DNA from: Anisakis pegreffii
Lineage: Eukaryota > Nematoda > Chromadorea > Rhabditida > Anisakidae
Reading direction: 5' to 3'
NCBI GenBank assembly: GCA_035041965.1
Contig: JAPYMA010000100.1
Span: forward strand, 186,001 to 250,000
Length of the DNA stretch: 64,000 nt
Shown: piece by piece, positions 16,728 through 31,137 of the stretch
Position numbering within the stretch: the stretch's first letter is position 1
Layout: every line of letters begins with the position of its first letter
The notes under the pieces: generated by a model
What the model was told of the DNA's origin: nothing
The model's input: only the letters and a program-made list of their open reading frames with translations
Databases searched by the model: none
Position numbers and translations under genes: made by a program

Positions 16728-16829
16728 CTGAAATGCTGCATTTGCATAAAGAATGTTTATGCAGTAAGCAAGCTCCATAATTTCAGGGTTGCTAATATCA
16801 ATGAGGCAGCAGATGCTTGATGTGATTAT
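16728..16829 (-). CDS. Candidate internal exon of an unidentified gene
   Basis: The minus strand shows acceptor ATTATAG, then 34 open codons (IITSSICCLIDISNPEIM, then ELAYCINILYANAAFQ), then donor GTAATC, phase 0 at both ends. The composition looks like real protein, and the ILYANAAF ending faintly recalls a PAS-domain I-x-Y-x-N-x-AF strand, though that is too short to assign. I did not find partner exons. It could be an upstream exon of another minus-strand gene between 14 and 18 kb, or chance. Confidence 0.3.
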
Positions 16830-17980
16830 CTATAATGATATCATAGACGTGAGAAATTGAAATTTTCGCCATGACTGCTGTGCAACAAATGGAAAACAAA
16901 CTGACGTATGTATCTCTTCAAATTACACTCAACATGTACAACCCAAGTGAAATCGATCATTTTTCCGGGATGAGAACAGTTAAACAAATAAGTTTCTATG
17001 CTGTGAACAATCCATCTAGTTCCATTAATTATATTCCTTCAATCAACACAAGAATGCGATGAATTTTCATATTCACTATATGCAAAGCTACTGCTTTCAT
17101 TAACCATATATTGTTTGCATTTGATATAAATAAAATTAATTTTTATGATTCCAACCAGTTCGAACACTTTTCTAGTATTTAAACACTGCTAAAATTTCCA
17201 GCTGACAATGATAGTTGAACAACTTATTAAGTCAGAAGATTCCATGAGACCAATAACTTGCCTTAATTTGATGAAATATTATTTGACTTTTCGGCTGCTT
17301 CACTGAGTTTAAAACCAACAGAACTTGCAAACTGATGCACTCTCACTAAGTGGTGACTGACAATAATATGGAATTAATTGAAAAGGCAATGATGCAACAA
17401 TGATCACCTGAAATTCGTATGAAAATTCAGAACTATTTATAATGCCTTAAGCACAACATACTAAATCAAATGATAACATTCAAATGCAAAATGATAACGA
17501 TAACGATAACCATTATAATGATAACGATTACTTATTTGACTTTTTTGCATTAATTCATTCGTATCTCACTATCAGTAAATTTCATCACGGCACTCAGCAT
17601 CAATTATTGCAATTAAAATTCTACCACAGAACGGATTTGCTATAATCGGATCTCACTTTCATAATATGAGAAATTGAGACTTCACCTTCTGCTATGGAGA
17701 CAGTTATCTTCTTTGTACTGAAAAAATACATTTGACTCATACGTGTAATCAATCCTTTACGATTGTTGAGAGCGTTTTTATAGTTTTGAATGATAGTCTT
17801 ATGTCATGACACATCGATATGCAATATGTCAAGCCAAAGTGGAAACTTATGGAGATAAAAAAGATTGTGAACGAGTGCTTCATGTGCTTTCAAGTTAATT
17901 CAGTGAAGTGGTGTGCAAGGCTCGGATTTATTGGAAGTACTCTGGGTGATCAGAAGGGATGATGCTTTGATGATCTAGTG

Positions 17981-18275
17981 CAGTGGTTCTCATAGAGGAG
18001 TGAAATACCCCTTGCGAGTAGTCTGAGGGTGTCAGGGAGTAATTGAGGGGGTCGACAAAGTAAGGTTTCGTACAATTGTGATGTTATGATGGTGTTTTTT
18101 TTTCACTTGGTTATCTAAACGAATAGTGTTCGTTGGGGAGCAGTTTTTCGGCCGGAGTGGGGATCCCGCGGGGAGAAAACTGGACGGGGGGTCCCCGCCA
18201 AAAAAGTCGGGGAGCAAACTGCGCGGGGAATGTGCGCTCCCCGCGTTCCCCGTCGGGGACCCCACTCCCTGAACT
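17981..18275. mobile_element. hAT-type transposon end with a nested, truncated GC-rich MITE
   Basis: CAGTGGTTCTCATAGAGG at 17981 has the form of a hAT terminal repeat. I did not find its partner end. At 18124 a second element begins TAGTGTTCGTTGGGGAG and continues in runs of GGGG and CCCC to about 18268. It matches the start and internal GC-rich modules of the MITE at 52105-52693 but lacks the right terminal repeat, so it appears truncated. GC content here is far above the surroundings. Open frames through it are repeat artefacts. Confidence 0.6.
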
Positions 18276-19848
18276 AGTCACAAATATTTCCTAAGTTCTT
18301 GAATATATTGGCTGACATCGCCTCTTATCAGTGGCAGGAACTGATTGAGTTCTTTAGCGCAGCAGGAAAGGCCATTGGTTTGATGCGAAATGAGCGAGTA
18401 TTTCTGAATTCATGCATTATTATCATTATTCGGTTGCACTGAAAAGTTTATTAATTACCTTATTACATGCATTCGGAATTTTACTTCGTAAATGAACATT
18501 TTTAAGCTAAGTAATTGTGTCATAGGTATCTGGTTTGTGTATTGCGCTGTGGTGAATGTATTGTGGGATTATTCTTGATTGAAAATTATTGCTTCCGTTT
18601 TTACGAATGAAATACTCGGGCATATTGTTGTTTCCAATCGTATTCCAAGATTGCATTCGCGGAAATAGTAAATTCTTGTAGCAGTGGGGGGGGAGGGGGA
18701 GAGGAGGAGGACCACTGACCTATTGGGATGCCATAGAAATGAGGATAGACTTTTAACGATAAGCAATCGTTGCAACTGAATGCGAAGCGTTGCGTGACGC
18801 AACAATCAACAGATGATTGGTACTATGAACGAATAAATTATAGGGACTTAGAGCCAGCAATAGTCATGGCGAAAGGTACGATGATCAGTTGGAGATAACG
18901 ACCGCTTCAAATAACCATAACAGCGTAATGCCGTAATATGATACGAATCAAACAACTAGCTTTGAGGTACGGTGAACTGCCTTCGAAAAAAAAGTATCTT
19001 TTTCCAGTTTTAAGCATGAACTTGCTCACTCTTTCTTACGCAAACCATTTTACTTTCGGACCTCAGACACGTTTGTACATAAATGTTTAATTTGAAAAGA
19101 ATGAAATGATCATCCAAAAATAAAGGCTCCTCAATAATTGAAAATATTCTCGTATTGCATTTCAGTAATGAGACATCATCCGTCTTGTGTTTTACGATGC
19201 TCCAATGAATGATGCTGTTCATGCACGTGCTTATTAGCATAAATGACTGCATCTGTTTATGATCAATTCCTCGATAATGCAATTAAATGAAGCTGGAAAT
19301 GAGTGGATATCAATTATTCAGTAATACTAGCATCACCACTACTAGTAATAATTCAGTAAAAGAAGTTAGAGTTAGTTATATCTATAAGCCCACTATAAAT
19401 GTATCGACTTTGCTTCTTTGATTGTCATATCACATACAGCAGCTTTACTCATCAATTATTTATTGCTCATATCAAAATGACAGAGAAAGTTTTGAAAGTA
19501 TTCACTCTGATGCAACACGCTTTATGATTAAACGAATAAATGCGAAAAAAAAGAAATAATGTGATAACTGAAGTTTAGAGTGCAAAAATATATTTATTGT
19601 TCAAATGACTGACCGAATTCTCAATTCTCAATGAGATCCAAAATTTCAGTTCGTTTGACAATAAATTTACTGCGCGTTTTTTTCATACTTTTACGAGTTA
19701 TCTCTCAGAATTTATACTTTATATACACTCGCGCTTTTTTAACAAAATAAACTTCAAACACTCCCACTTCTCATATTATAGTTGATAATGTTTTCTTTTC
19801 ATTAGGCATATATTTGTATGCTGAATTTTCATACGCATTCATGTAGAT
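18276..19848. other. Intergenic stretch
   Basis: At about 18310-18420 the plus strand is open for some 40 codons with protein-like composition (ADIASYQWQELIEFFSAAG), but I found no splice signals or family match. It may be a transposase remnant or chance. I see nothing else. Confidence 0.35.
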
Positions 19849-20191
19849 CAATGGTTCTCAACCTTTTTCACTCCTCGTCCCCCCCCTATAAAATTTTAAG
19901 ATGCCGTCGCATCTCCCACAACAATAGCTTATTACAGAATGAATTACGACCGAAAGAATTATTTTTATAATATCAATATGGAGTGTGAACAACATTAATA
20001 TGAAGTATGTTCTCGCCTACATCACTGTTCAAAAAATAAAACCTTGCCTCAAATCCCCTCCCGCAGCCTTCACTCACCACTCTCTCATCACACCCATTCT
20101 CGCACCCCTCTCACCCAACCCTATTTTGCACCCCCTGGCATGCCATTTCGCACTAACAGGGAGTGCGCGCAACTCCGGTTGAGAAACCCTG
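19849..20191. mobile_element. hAT-type MITE, 343 bp, with 8-bp target duplication
   Basis: The left end CAATGGTTCTCAACC and the right end GGTTGAGAAACCCTG are inverted repeats of the CAGNGGTTCTCAACC type. They are flanked by ATGTAGAT (19841-19848) and ATGTAGAG (20192-20199), an 8-bp target duplication with one change, as hAT elements leave. The interior is C/T-rich and has no transposase, so it is non-autonomous. Confidence 0.8.
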
Positions 20192-20199
20192 ATGTAGAG

Positions 20200-23100
20200 A
20201 TATACGAATGGGGATGGGTGAATTGAGATGAAATTTCATTAATTTGTTGCGATATGCTGCTGCATAGAACGCAGATAGTTATCCTGATTATTCGTATGGA
20301 ACTCTGTTGCGCTCATTTTTGCAACAACGAATCACTACTTTGATTTGATTCAGTGTTCCTTTAAGTAGGTCACTAATGAAGTGGAAGGAAGCGACCGTTT
20401 GTCAGCGATACCCACTCATTGCGTCAAAAGTTGTCGTAACAATCGCATATTGCAGCGGGGAGTATAATGCGACGGGAAATGCTCTTCACTGCAACACAGT
20501 CAGTGTTCGCATAAACGCATACATATCAACAAATAACGAACATAAAATAACCATTTGTATAATTTAATGTAGCTCAATACACCTATTCAAGGACTTATTG
20601 CATCCAATTGTAACATACAGAAGTAAATGAACAATATTAACTCTAACTAGTCAGCTCAAAAAATTTCTTTTTGAAAACGGTAAAAAATGATACCCTTGAC
20701 ATTTCTTCTACTGAAGAAGCAAATTCACATCATCAATCATTCATCAAAGCAGTCTTTCATCTCATTGTCACAAGAAAATGTGCTACTTGCGTTTAGTTTA
20801 GCAGCTACTATCCTCACGCCATACCTTTTTTGCTACTTGAAACATTTAAGAATTTTTACACCCCAAACTACAACGAACATCACGCCTTAAGCGTTCTTTT
20901 TTTACTGCTGTTTGAAACCTAAACTAACGATTTCATCCTCACAATTGGAAGAATATATTTCAAAATCTTTGCTCGCACAATCCTCAAAAATTAACTATAT
21001 TCGAACTGATTATTAGGAACTGCCTAAAATAAAAAGTCCGCTGCATTGCGTGACATAACGCAAGAAAACTCACTCGTCTTGTATTAATGAAGTCTTGCTT
21101 TTTCACCCACTCCTAAAGGGGTCAATCATTTCGTTACAGCGACAAAACCGGTTTGTATTACTTCAGCTTAAGATTACACGATAACTCAGCGGCATTCAGA
21201 TGGAATTTTCAAAAAAATGATTATAATGCTATTGAACCTCGGCTACTGATGCTATTGAACCTATTGAATCTCGGTATTTTCATTAGAAATGAACAAGCAA
21301 TTACCAATGAGACTTAATCAGTTTTTAGTGAAGTATCAAAATGGAGCTTCGCAATTTGGTTCTGGCATATGTCGACGAGTTCTGTCTTGAGAGTGGATCT
21401 TTGTAGGACATGTTTTTGTTGCGCCGATAAAAATTCAGGTGCAAACTGAATTAACTGGATGAAAAAAAAAACAGCTATAAGCATAAATTCTGAAGATGTA
21501 ATCTATAAAACAACAACTGTGTTCAGCTAGCATCTAAGGCGAACAGTTGAAAGAGTGGAGCACGAGATGACAGTAAATCAACAATGAAGTTAATGCAGAC
21601 ATTTAACCTATCTATATGTTTTAGAGACGCGTCTCGAACTGCTCTTTCAACGAGAAATGAAGTAGAAAGCACACGGATGGATATCACAAGTTCCTCATAT
21701 TATCTTCTCGGTATCCGAGACACGAGTTGTTTTAGTGTCATTCGAGAACTATTTCAACTTGAACACTTTTAGTTTCCATATGAAGCGAAGAAAAAAAAAT
21801 TTCAGCATATCATCAAGCCATAAAAGTTGAATCATTTCACGCACAATAAATAGCGAACCACTCATCACAACAACATTTCCTTAAAAGTTGAGAAGAAAAA
21901 CTCGTTGTGACACCGTTCATCGCAAATGACGATGAAATGAATAATTTAGACAACTCCATACTAAAATTGCACGAATAATGTAGATGTACAAATCCATCAT
22001 TAATGAAGATAAATGCAAAATTAACTTCGAAAGCATTTCAAGTGATGTGAGTTAAGCAAATATTGATATTCGGGAAGAAATCATGCATGAGATAAGTGAC
22101 ATGAAAAGAATCATTCATACTTCAGAAAGCAATCAATTCTGTGAGTAAAGGATTCAAAGGCACGTGCTTCTACCTGACTGGATAAGTCCATATAATACTG
22201 CGAATCAACAATCATTTTCTTCAGTTGACACCGAAATCATTTAGCGATGCAGTACCATTTGATGTGGTCAAAACAGGTTCACTGACATTACACATTTTCT
22301 ATTCAAACTTCCTCATAGTTGTTTGCAAACGTGCAATTAAGATGCAACAGTATGGATTTCAATATTTCGACTGAAAAAATCTTTGTGATGAGTACACTGT
22401 GCTTGCAAGATAGATGTACGCATTCAGTTTGTGGAAAGAGAGGGATGAAGATTCAATTCGTATGGGGATAACGAAGAGCAATGCATGATGACACCAAAAC
22501 CGCTCATCCTGCAGCATAGTTGTTGCTGCTTAGATTGAAAGAAGTTGATTTGCAAATTCGAGTGCAGAATCAATTCCATAGTCATCACACTCGTCTTCGT
22601 ATCTGATGAATGGAAAAGAATACTTTGTTACCATGCCAACAGCTGACGGGCATTTTCGACGACAGCAACCAAACTTCGAGTGATTATTTCCTACTTTCGG
22701 GTTATTTTTGAGGAAATTCTTTTCCCCAAGTAATGTTAAAATTATCGCTCAGTTCTGTTTGTTCACACCATCTGCAGCCATAAGTGTTTCTGTTGTGATT
22801 TTGAGTGCAAGTATCAAATAATTCAGTAGAATTCATGCAAACATCAAGCTAAATAGGAACGTATGCGCTTGAAAATCAACAAATTTAGTGTCGCAAACGG
22901 TTGAATAAAATTTGATTGAATGATTTTCGGTCAACAAACTTCCACAAAGATGGAACAACAGTGAACTATTTTCTGAATATCAATAGAATTGAAAAAGCAA
23001 GAACGAAATTTGTCTTATATGGTGCAATTGAGCATATGGTTAGGGAAGATGAAATAATCGTTAGCACGCTCGACTAGAAGGCATAATGGTTTCTCATTAA

Positions 23101-26100
23101 AATTCAACAACATTTCAAAAGAAATATTCAACGATATGATGAGACAGAAGCTAATTATGTATCTTTGAAAATGTGCGTACAAATTGAAAAACGCATTCGT
23201 CGTTGAATTTAATTGATAGTTGTTGCAGCATGAAAGCTTATTTGCGATACATAAATCAACATGCTACACTGCGCTGCGTTATTATCCTCCGTATTTCAAC
23301 AATCGAACGCTGATTAGGTGTCAATCAACATTCGCATAGTAAACAGCGCGAATTCAGAAAACAAATAAGACGTACAGAGAACCTTGAACATTTGTAGCAA
23401 AGTTACATAATACTGACTTCAATAATACGTGAAGCATTCAATGATGGTTTTGATCAGCACATATCCGAGCTTTCATAACAACTAATCAGAGAATCCGGAT
23501 TCATCGAAAGCAACAGGAATATGAATTGATCCAGTTGAGTCACTCGAAAAAGGCCACATATTCGAAAAACGCATGAAACTATGATGAATGGAGCTTACTT
23601 CATCCAAACTCCTGCGACATGGGGTAGGTAAGAACATTGTCATGCAATCGTTCAAAAAAAACGAAAAAGTGTACTGGATTAATTTTAAAATGTGAAATAA
23701 TCGCAGTTTTTGGCCCCCATTTCATATTCTTAATCAATACGAAAGTGACGATAGATGATAATTATTTTCATTGCACATACACTCAGTCAATCATAGTCTC
23801 GAAGAAATATTCCGAACAGAATTATCAAATGTCAACAATTATTTGATGTGTCCCACAATGAATGCATGGCGGTCCGTTTGTTGAGCAACATGCCAAACGA
23901 AATGCGATCTTAAAAGCATTTCATTAAAAAATCTTACTCTCTCACAACATGAACTCCTCAATCATGCCAATATCCGTCATTGGATCAAATCTGGCTATTT
24001 TAGACCGTCTTCATACTTCAATCCTTTCACGCTACACACGATTGGAAATTTCAACTGAGTGAACAGGCATTTTGAGTGATTGCGGTTGATTTGAATTCTT
24101 TTCTTCGTTTCGAAATTTGACGAAATTCCACTTGCTGGGTTGGTGTTATCGTCGATGTCATAATGACAATTTGTCGGCGTATGAAACTACACCATAGTAA
24201 TTCAAAGAACGCCAATAAAGCATAGATGTATGACGTAATTACGAAGCAGATCGTATTACTGGATCATTCAGTACGATGTATTCAGTCAAAATATGACATG
24301 ATCCGAATCACAAATTGAACAACTCAAGGATGGACGAACATCTATCTCAGTCAACAAACAGCTTGCGAGGGATGTACACACTTGCAGAGTGCATTATGAA
24401 GGCGATGGCGTGCTATGTCCGTTCGCATGACTGAAGCAAAACTAAAAAAATTCCTGATTCGCATGAATAATCTGGGCGAGAGAGCATTGAAATAAGCTGC
24501 AATAGGACCGATTCAACGGCAACCAAACCCAACCAACAAGAGCGTCAAAATGTTCCAGAAAAAGTAAACAAGCAAAGCAATTTCGAATTGGCCATACATA
24601 TACATATCCTGTTTATGATTTATTTTCTTCTCACCATCGATTAAAAAACACTGCTGCACGAGTCATGCAAACAGCTCCATATACAACTACCCTAATATCA
24701 TTGCTCAGCGTTAAACCAACAAAAAAAGTCATTCAATTTGAACCATGGTTAAAACCAAAAAAACTGGCAAAATCGACTCCAAAATTTGTTGTAAATTCCC
24801 AAAATTAAGATCTTTCAACAGTGGAATATTTTAATCAAGAAGAATCGACAAGCAATGCTCCTGCTTCAGATCAAAACTTGGTTTTGGTGACCTTTGTTGA
24901 CCTTCAAACTGAATAGCATCCTGTTTAACCGAGCTTTTCTTTGCATGCTTATGGAATGACCTGCTGAAAGGGCAAAGCTTCTGCATGAGATCTTTCCGAT
25001 TGCATTGTTGAAATTATACCTTTTAATGCTGTTACCAGAAAACGGTTTTGACGAATCATTTCTGTTGACAATAATGGACAATTGTAAAAGTGATATGCTC
25101 AGAGATTTTTTTAATATAGCCGTACGGAATTAGTTTACTCACAATGAAAGTGCAACCGAAAAAAACCAAAAAAATAGTTCCCACAAATAATTGTCATATT
25201 TTAATAATCTGCCTAAATCAGTTCCAAATAGTGGGATAATCGGAACGAATGGAAGGTTTCAAACAGATAATATTTCAAGATCTGGAGCATCTAATAAAGG
25301 AAAATTGACAATTTAAATAGTTGTTCAATCTGGAATTCAACAGTATCAAATCACCACGGAGATACCATGACAAGAGAATTATGCGAAAAAATGTATAAAG
25401 TACGAGAAAGTATTTTTTCCAGCTGTGCAATTTCCAGTTTTCAAATGAATCTTTTCACGTCATTCGGTGCAAGTGTTTGTAACATGAAGGACGCATATCT
25501 CAAAGACGTTATGGACGTACTACCTTTCGTAGATTCTCACAGAGGATCAATTCAACTGAAAAAAACTGGTTGATGCTACCAAGGACGGAATGTGTTTTTT
25601 GAGCGCTCTATCTCGTGAATATTTGAAAATCAGAGAAAAAACACTGTTGCCATAATCGCTTTCTGAAAAGAGTAAATGAAATCTGCATAAACAGAAAGCC
25701 CTAAGCAATTTTTGCGCATTTTTTCATTTCCAAATAACTGCCCAAAGGGTTCTGCAAATTTATTTCAAATATAGAGAACGCTTGGAATGGATTGTCAAGA
25801 GCGTATTCTTGAGCGTTTACAAGGAGAAACAACGTAAATACGTAATGAATTTTTTATTCTGAGAAAATATTTTGGAAAGAAAAATGCTACTATCATTTTA
25901 ATTAAATCAAGTGAATTCTATACGTGAAACTCTATTTTATGGTGCACACATCCCACGAGTCTTCAATATCGCCATTATTTTCCATAATCAACAATTGGTG
26001 AACAAATATTCGAGGATTTAATCACGGTCATCTATGCAAAAATGAGTAATATGTTCAAACGCAAGCGCAGATGTTGTTATTCAAAATGTTATCATTTTGA

Positions 26101-29100
26101 ATACATTTCAGACTTCCACTCCAACAGAAATATAAATTGCATCAATGGAAAACTTGAAAAAAACAGCCACTTTATTTAATGTTTAATCATAACTTTGTGG
26201 ATTACATTTGGACTTAGCCTTGGGATGAGATTCATACCGTTGAACCATCTATTTGTCTGACAGTTGCCTTATCTCAGTAATACAGAACCGCCTATTTGTT
26301 GGCTACATAATTCAGCTCCGATGTGAGTCTGAGCAAGAGCTTAAGGCCGAATTAACTCATCTCTATATTTCGCTCAGATTGTCGCCAACTGATATGAATT
26401 GGCACTTCGTTCAAATTGCATTAGAATGATGGTGTCACAAAAACAGTATTCATTATTGAAAAAATTAAAAACGAAAACAGAATAAGATGGAAGAATTTTT
26501 ACATTTCAAATTGTGTGCAATTTAATGATGAGTGTGAAATTGAGTTACTTATTTGAGAGCGAACTCGCAAAACTTGTATGTTAAGAATTCTGCAGCGGGA
26601 AATGTATATTAATTGTGCCAAAAAATGTTCAGTTATGCGAAAGTATGCACCAATCGTAAACAAAGTAAAAACTGCCAACAACAATACGCACCATTGACAA
26701 TTGTCTTACAAGCGTTACTCGAGAAACTGATTCACTATGCAACATTTCGCCATTATCATTTACTCAAACCACTTCCCATTCTTATATTCGTCAAATACGT
26801 AAGCAGATTCTTCGCAGTGTTACCCGCCTTCTCATAGTCAGTGATTTCACATCGTTTACATTCCCAAAAATCTTCCAACAATGGACCGTGTCGCACAATG
26901 CCATAATGCAACAATACAACTTATGTATTGTCGAACAAAATAAGATTGAATTGAATAGGTTCATTGAGGAAAACAATAACTTGTTAATGCACAATAGACT
27001 GTCGGGAAAGCGATTTGATTGAAGCTCAGAGAATGCCCACAGCCGATGCTTGGGGGTAAATTGTTGTCACACTGATTATAAGACGAACCCGAAGAGAAGG
27101 GCGGGGGCCTCCGGATTGATATCAGTTACAATAATATGTGAAGTTTGGAAAGGATATACCGCTTATTGCGCCAAATAGCATATAAAATCGCGGTACAACG
27201 AAGACATTCTTGTGAGCTGCGCAAACATTGTTATGAGGATAATGAATTGGGAACGGATAGTGTAAAGAGAGGTCAGTTGTTTTTTGTATGAATGAAGTGA
27301 ACAATTATTTTATCAAATACTATTTAATACAATTGAGATAAGAAAGGCAAACAGTTTTTTCTGGCTTACCACCTAGATGCAAAAATATCCTAGCCAATGA
27401 ATGAATTTCAATGAAAACAAAGTGAACGTTCAATCTGAGAAGCAACAGAGAACCATTCATATTCAGCGTTTTCCTCATACAGTTGTTCCCACTCTCGACG
27501 AGGCTCTAAACAATAGAACGATAAGGTCGCGCTGAAAACATTCAGTTCAGTAAACAATTTTTATGCTGATCATTTCGCAAATTACCGTCTACCTAGTGGT
27601 GTCCACAAAATTTTTTTTAAGGTCAGATTACCGGAATTCTGAGGAGGGCGGTATCATTTCTTTAGTTTGGCGGTAATGATATCATGAAGTTGTTACTGCT
27701 AAATGCTAGTAAGCTTTAATTCCAACTTCCTTCTATCTTCATACATTCAGGATTATGAAAAATTCAGCGAACTGAATAGAAAAATATAATTTGTTCTTCG
27801 CCTGAAAGGTCAACGTAAGATTTGTCAAAATATTGCGATGAAATAGAAACTAATCTTACGGTCCTGTGCGAACAAATTCATGAACATTCATGTGCAAACT
27901 AAACATGATTAAGCATAATCACATATTTTGAGTGATTTGATGAAGGCAGATAATGCAAAATGAAAATAATGTAATTTTGCATGGCATTTAAGAGAATGGA
28001 TCAATTGGCAATATTTTATTTGCTAAATAAACGCATCTGCACGTTTCCTAATTGGATTTTTTGGAATGTTAATATGACATTGTTACGCTGCTTTTTTCGT
28101 TAAGAGTTGCTCTTAGGCGTTAATTTGGTTGCTGCTGTTTGCATATAGCAAGTTACAACGATCAAAATTACATTGTTTTTGATGTCGAGTGCGGATTGCA
28201 CCAGCTATTACATATTGTACACAGCAAACTTCGTATTACACTTTTAAATTTACTATCATTTATTCGCTTAAATGCAAATAAATTTTTATCGCTTTTAATA
28301 GATCGTTGTGATGCCCTTAAGGAATACTGAAATTTCTTGTAATTTGTTTCTCCTTACATTTATCGTTGGTCAGCAATTGGTCAAATGAGTCAAACTGCAT
28401 ATACCGTCAACTATGTAGGCGGATGTCTGCAACTACGGATTAATCACCAACGGTATATATACTTTTCTGATGGCTTAGGGCAGCACCCTGTAAAATTTTG
28501 GTCCGCGGCCAAACCTACTTGCCGATGGCTGGCATAGGGTCTGCGATGTCCATCTCGTGAAGAAAAAATAGCATCTCACGAATTGATGTTTATTGATGCC
28601 CAGTGATGCTTATCCAACTTAGAATATAAAGACACCTTATGTGCACACAGATCAGAACCAGTAGCCATATTAAGATGCATTATCACAACTTCCTGAAAAA
28701 CATTCATCTAATTAGAACGTGGCATTTGCATCTGCAAGCAATAGTTCAAAGCAGAAAAGTGCTGTCGTCGATTAGAAAGTGCATGCCACTCGTATTGTTC
28801 CAAAGGTGACATCTGAACAAATCCATTTTATGAGCCGCTTTCTTCACATAAAAAATTCTCCGCGCGTTTTTTTGCTCAGCAATCGTTTCTCAGTTGACTC
28901 CATATGATTCTCGGAAAAACTCAGATTTCCACTTGAAGCTTCCTCTATCAATATATCAACTCATTGAGGCTTAAAATTGATAATTTGTGCCTTCCTCCAA
29001 CAGTTTCTGGAAATGTTCTTCCTCTTCGCATGGTGATGACCACCCAAGGAGTTATTAATTAATGAGTCTTTATCAGCTGTTGTTGCAGCTTGCAACCTTA

Positions 29101-29352
29101 AATCGACAATTATGGATGGAAATGATGTGCTTTATTTGGCAGAGTTTGGTGTGTCATAGGTATGCTACAAAACTCAAACGCAACTCAGTACCGGTCAAAG
29201 AGAAACAGTTTTCATGTTTCTATGGAAAATTTAAATTCTCCTTGAAAACTTGAAAATTGCTTCCCTTCGACCATAACTCGGTTTACGTACATTGCTCATT
29301 GAATTTGCAGAACTGAACCACTTGCTCGCAAGCTTGCGTCATTCAGAAATTC
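20200..29352. other. Long stretch with no confirmed gene
   Basis: Nine kb of AT-rich sequence. Two spots are worth noting. At 25432-25573 a TTTTTCCAG acceptor precedes a plus-strand open frame with protein-like composition. Sequences starting TAGTGGTGTCCACAAA (about 27595) and GCAGCACCCTGTAAAA (about 28481) look like transposon ends. None has enough support for a firm call. Confidence 0.35.
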
Positions 29353-29356
29353 TCAC

Positions 29357-29541
29357 TTGCCTGGCTCTTTGCAATTACATGATTTTTCAACATCAGTTTG
29401 AATTGCCGCAAACACTTTTTCTGTGCATTTCTGACAATTGTCTTGGCTCGCACAAAGGAGAGTTGTAGAGAGAATGAGGTATGACGAATATAAAAGTGAA
29501 TCGGTCCTCGAGCATTTAGTTCGCATTTTATTGATACACAT
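29357..29541 (-). CDS. Candidate first exon of a small secreted cysteine-rich protein
   Basis: From ATG at 29541 the minus strand encodes a polar start, then a hydrophobic run (LLYSSYLILSTTLLCAS) like a signal peptide, then DNCQKCTEKVFAAIQTDVEK with closely spaced cysteines (C-x2-C, later C-x-C). It meets a GTGAGA donor in phase 2 at 29356. The C-x2-C arrangement after a signal peptide loosely resembles the start of the CPG4-like gene at the left of the window. I found no following exons, so it may be a gene fragment or chance. Confidence 0.35.
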
Positions 29542-30694
29542 TGATGAGTTGAATGGTAATCTTCTTGAAACTATTTGATAAGTTCAACGAACTGACATCT
29601 CCCTCATACTGGTCAATCATGAAGTGGAGCTCAGCATAGGAGTGCCATATAGTGCTTCATTCATCATATGCACAGCCGTTTACATCTCTCACATCAATGT
29701 CATGATATACTCATCCTCTTGTACACAAATAAATATATGAACTGTGTCTCACGTGAAACTATGAAAATTGTTTCATCACATTTCCGTGTCGAGCAGAGTC
29801 GTGATTTTTTATGGCAGGTTATTTATACGCTTGAATGAAAGTAACACATAACATTATGAGATAAACCTTCCGGAATTCAGCAAAAGCACGTATTTGATTA
29901 AACGTAATTGTTATAAGAAAACATTATGAACAGTTATGCAAACATTTTATAGTGCACTTTAAATTTTGGTCACGTTTTTGAAGTGAACTCGAATATGCAT
30001 CTGAGTCACATTGTTGACGCACACTGTTTTGCTCGTTTACATTTATGGTCAGTGAGTATATCGCTTACTTATATTAGCGCTCGGTCAATCGTTTACTAGA
30101 TCTGTTTGCACAATCAAATTTTTGATCGTGTCTTGACATCGTTATGACAGTCAACAGAGTAAAATCATCACTTTTATATCGTTATCTTTTCATTCTGAAT
30201 AAAGTTCGTTTTCATCGCATGTTTTTCCTGCAGAATTTATTGCTTATATCTTTCGAAATTTAGCATATCCGTGCATGATTTTAAGTAGGTTATATATTCA
30301 TGAATATAAATAATATTCAACGTCACAAAACATTTTGTGATAATTAATGAGTATCCAAAACACCTTATCGAATTTGATTTGATGAAACTAGTTCATTCAT
30401 CTCAGGCCAGTCGTTATGCTACAACAGTATGCTTAGTCATTTTTCGAATACCGAGGGAAACAACTTGAAACCTCAACTGTGACTTTAGAGTTGAAGCGAG
30501 ATGTAGAAGTTTCATTTCAAAACACTGTATCCTCGTTGGACCGTATCACTCATTCAACTGTCCTCAACGGGAACGGTGCATGTCACTTACGGCATCGCAG
30601 CAATTCAAACAATTCCTTATGAGCGTTCAATGAAGTGCTTACCGCGGTTCGTTATAAAATGAAACAATTATGCGAAGTATAGTTCTCATTTCAG

Positions 30695-30748
30695 CTGTTA
30701 CCTTTGCAACTTTTTGGAATAGTAAACACAAAAAAGGCTCTGAAAATG
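30695..30748 (+). CDS. Candidate small internal exon
   Basis: A TTCTCATTTCAG acceptor and a perfect GTAAGT donor enclose 54 bases, open in two frames. The splice signals are as good as those of the TEP gene, but no neighbours could be joined. It might be a 5' UTR exon. Confidence 0.25.
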
Positions 30749-31041
30749 GTAAGTTTAATGCGATGCATAAGGAAATGTGGGCAGTGAGAGAGATAATGAT
30801 CACTGTAGTCATAAATGAATAATCATTCGAAGAATGAATGGTCAGTGGAAGTGAACTGAGATGGATTGATGCTACGATAACTTCTGATTATGGGTACGGT
30901 TAGTTGATAGCATCTTCGAGACGATTTTAACCTCAAACGTAACGACGGTTTTGTGTGTTGGTGTGCATTAATGAATGTGTATTGGCAGTGTGTGCATGTG
31001 AATGTGTGTGAGTTGCTAGATAGGTATGTTATATAAATGAT

Positions 31042-31099
31042 TAATAATAATAATAATAATAACAATAATAACAACAATAATAATAATAACAATAATAAC

Positions 31100-31134
<35 letters not shown>
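31042..31134. repeat. (TAA)n microsatellite with CAA interruptions
   Basis: This is an imperfect AAT/AAC trinucleotide run of about 93 bp. The poly-Leu, poly-Ile and poly-Tyr open frames on the minus strand are artefacts of it. Confidence 0.97.
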
Positions 31135-31137
<3 letters not shown>

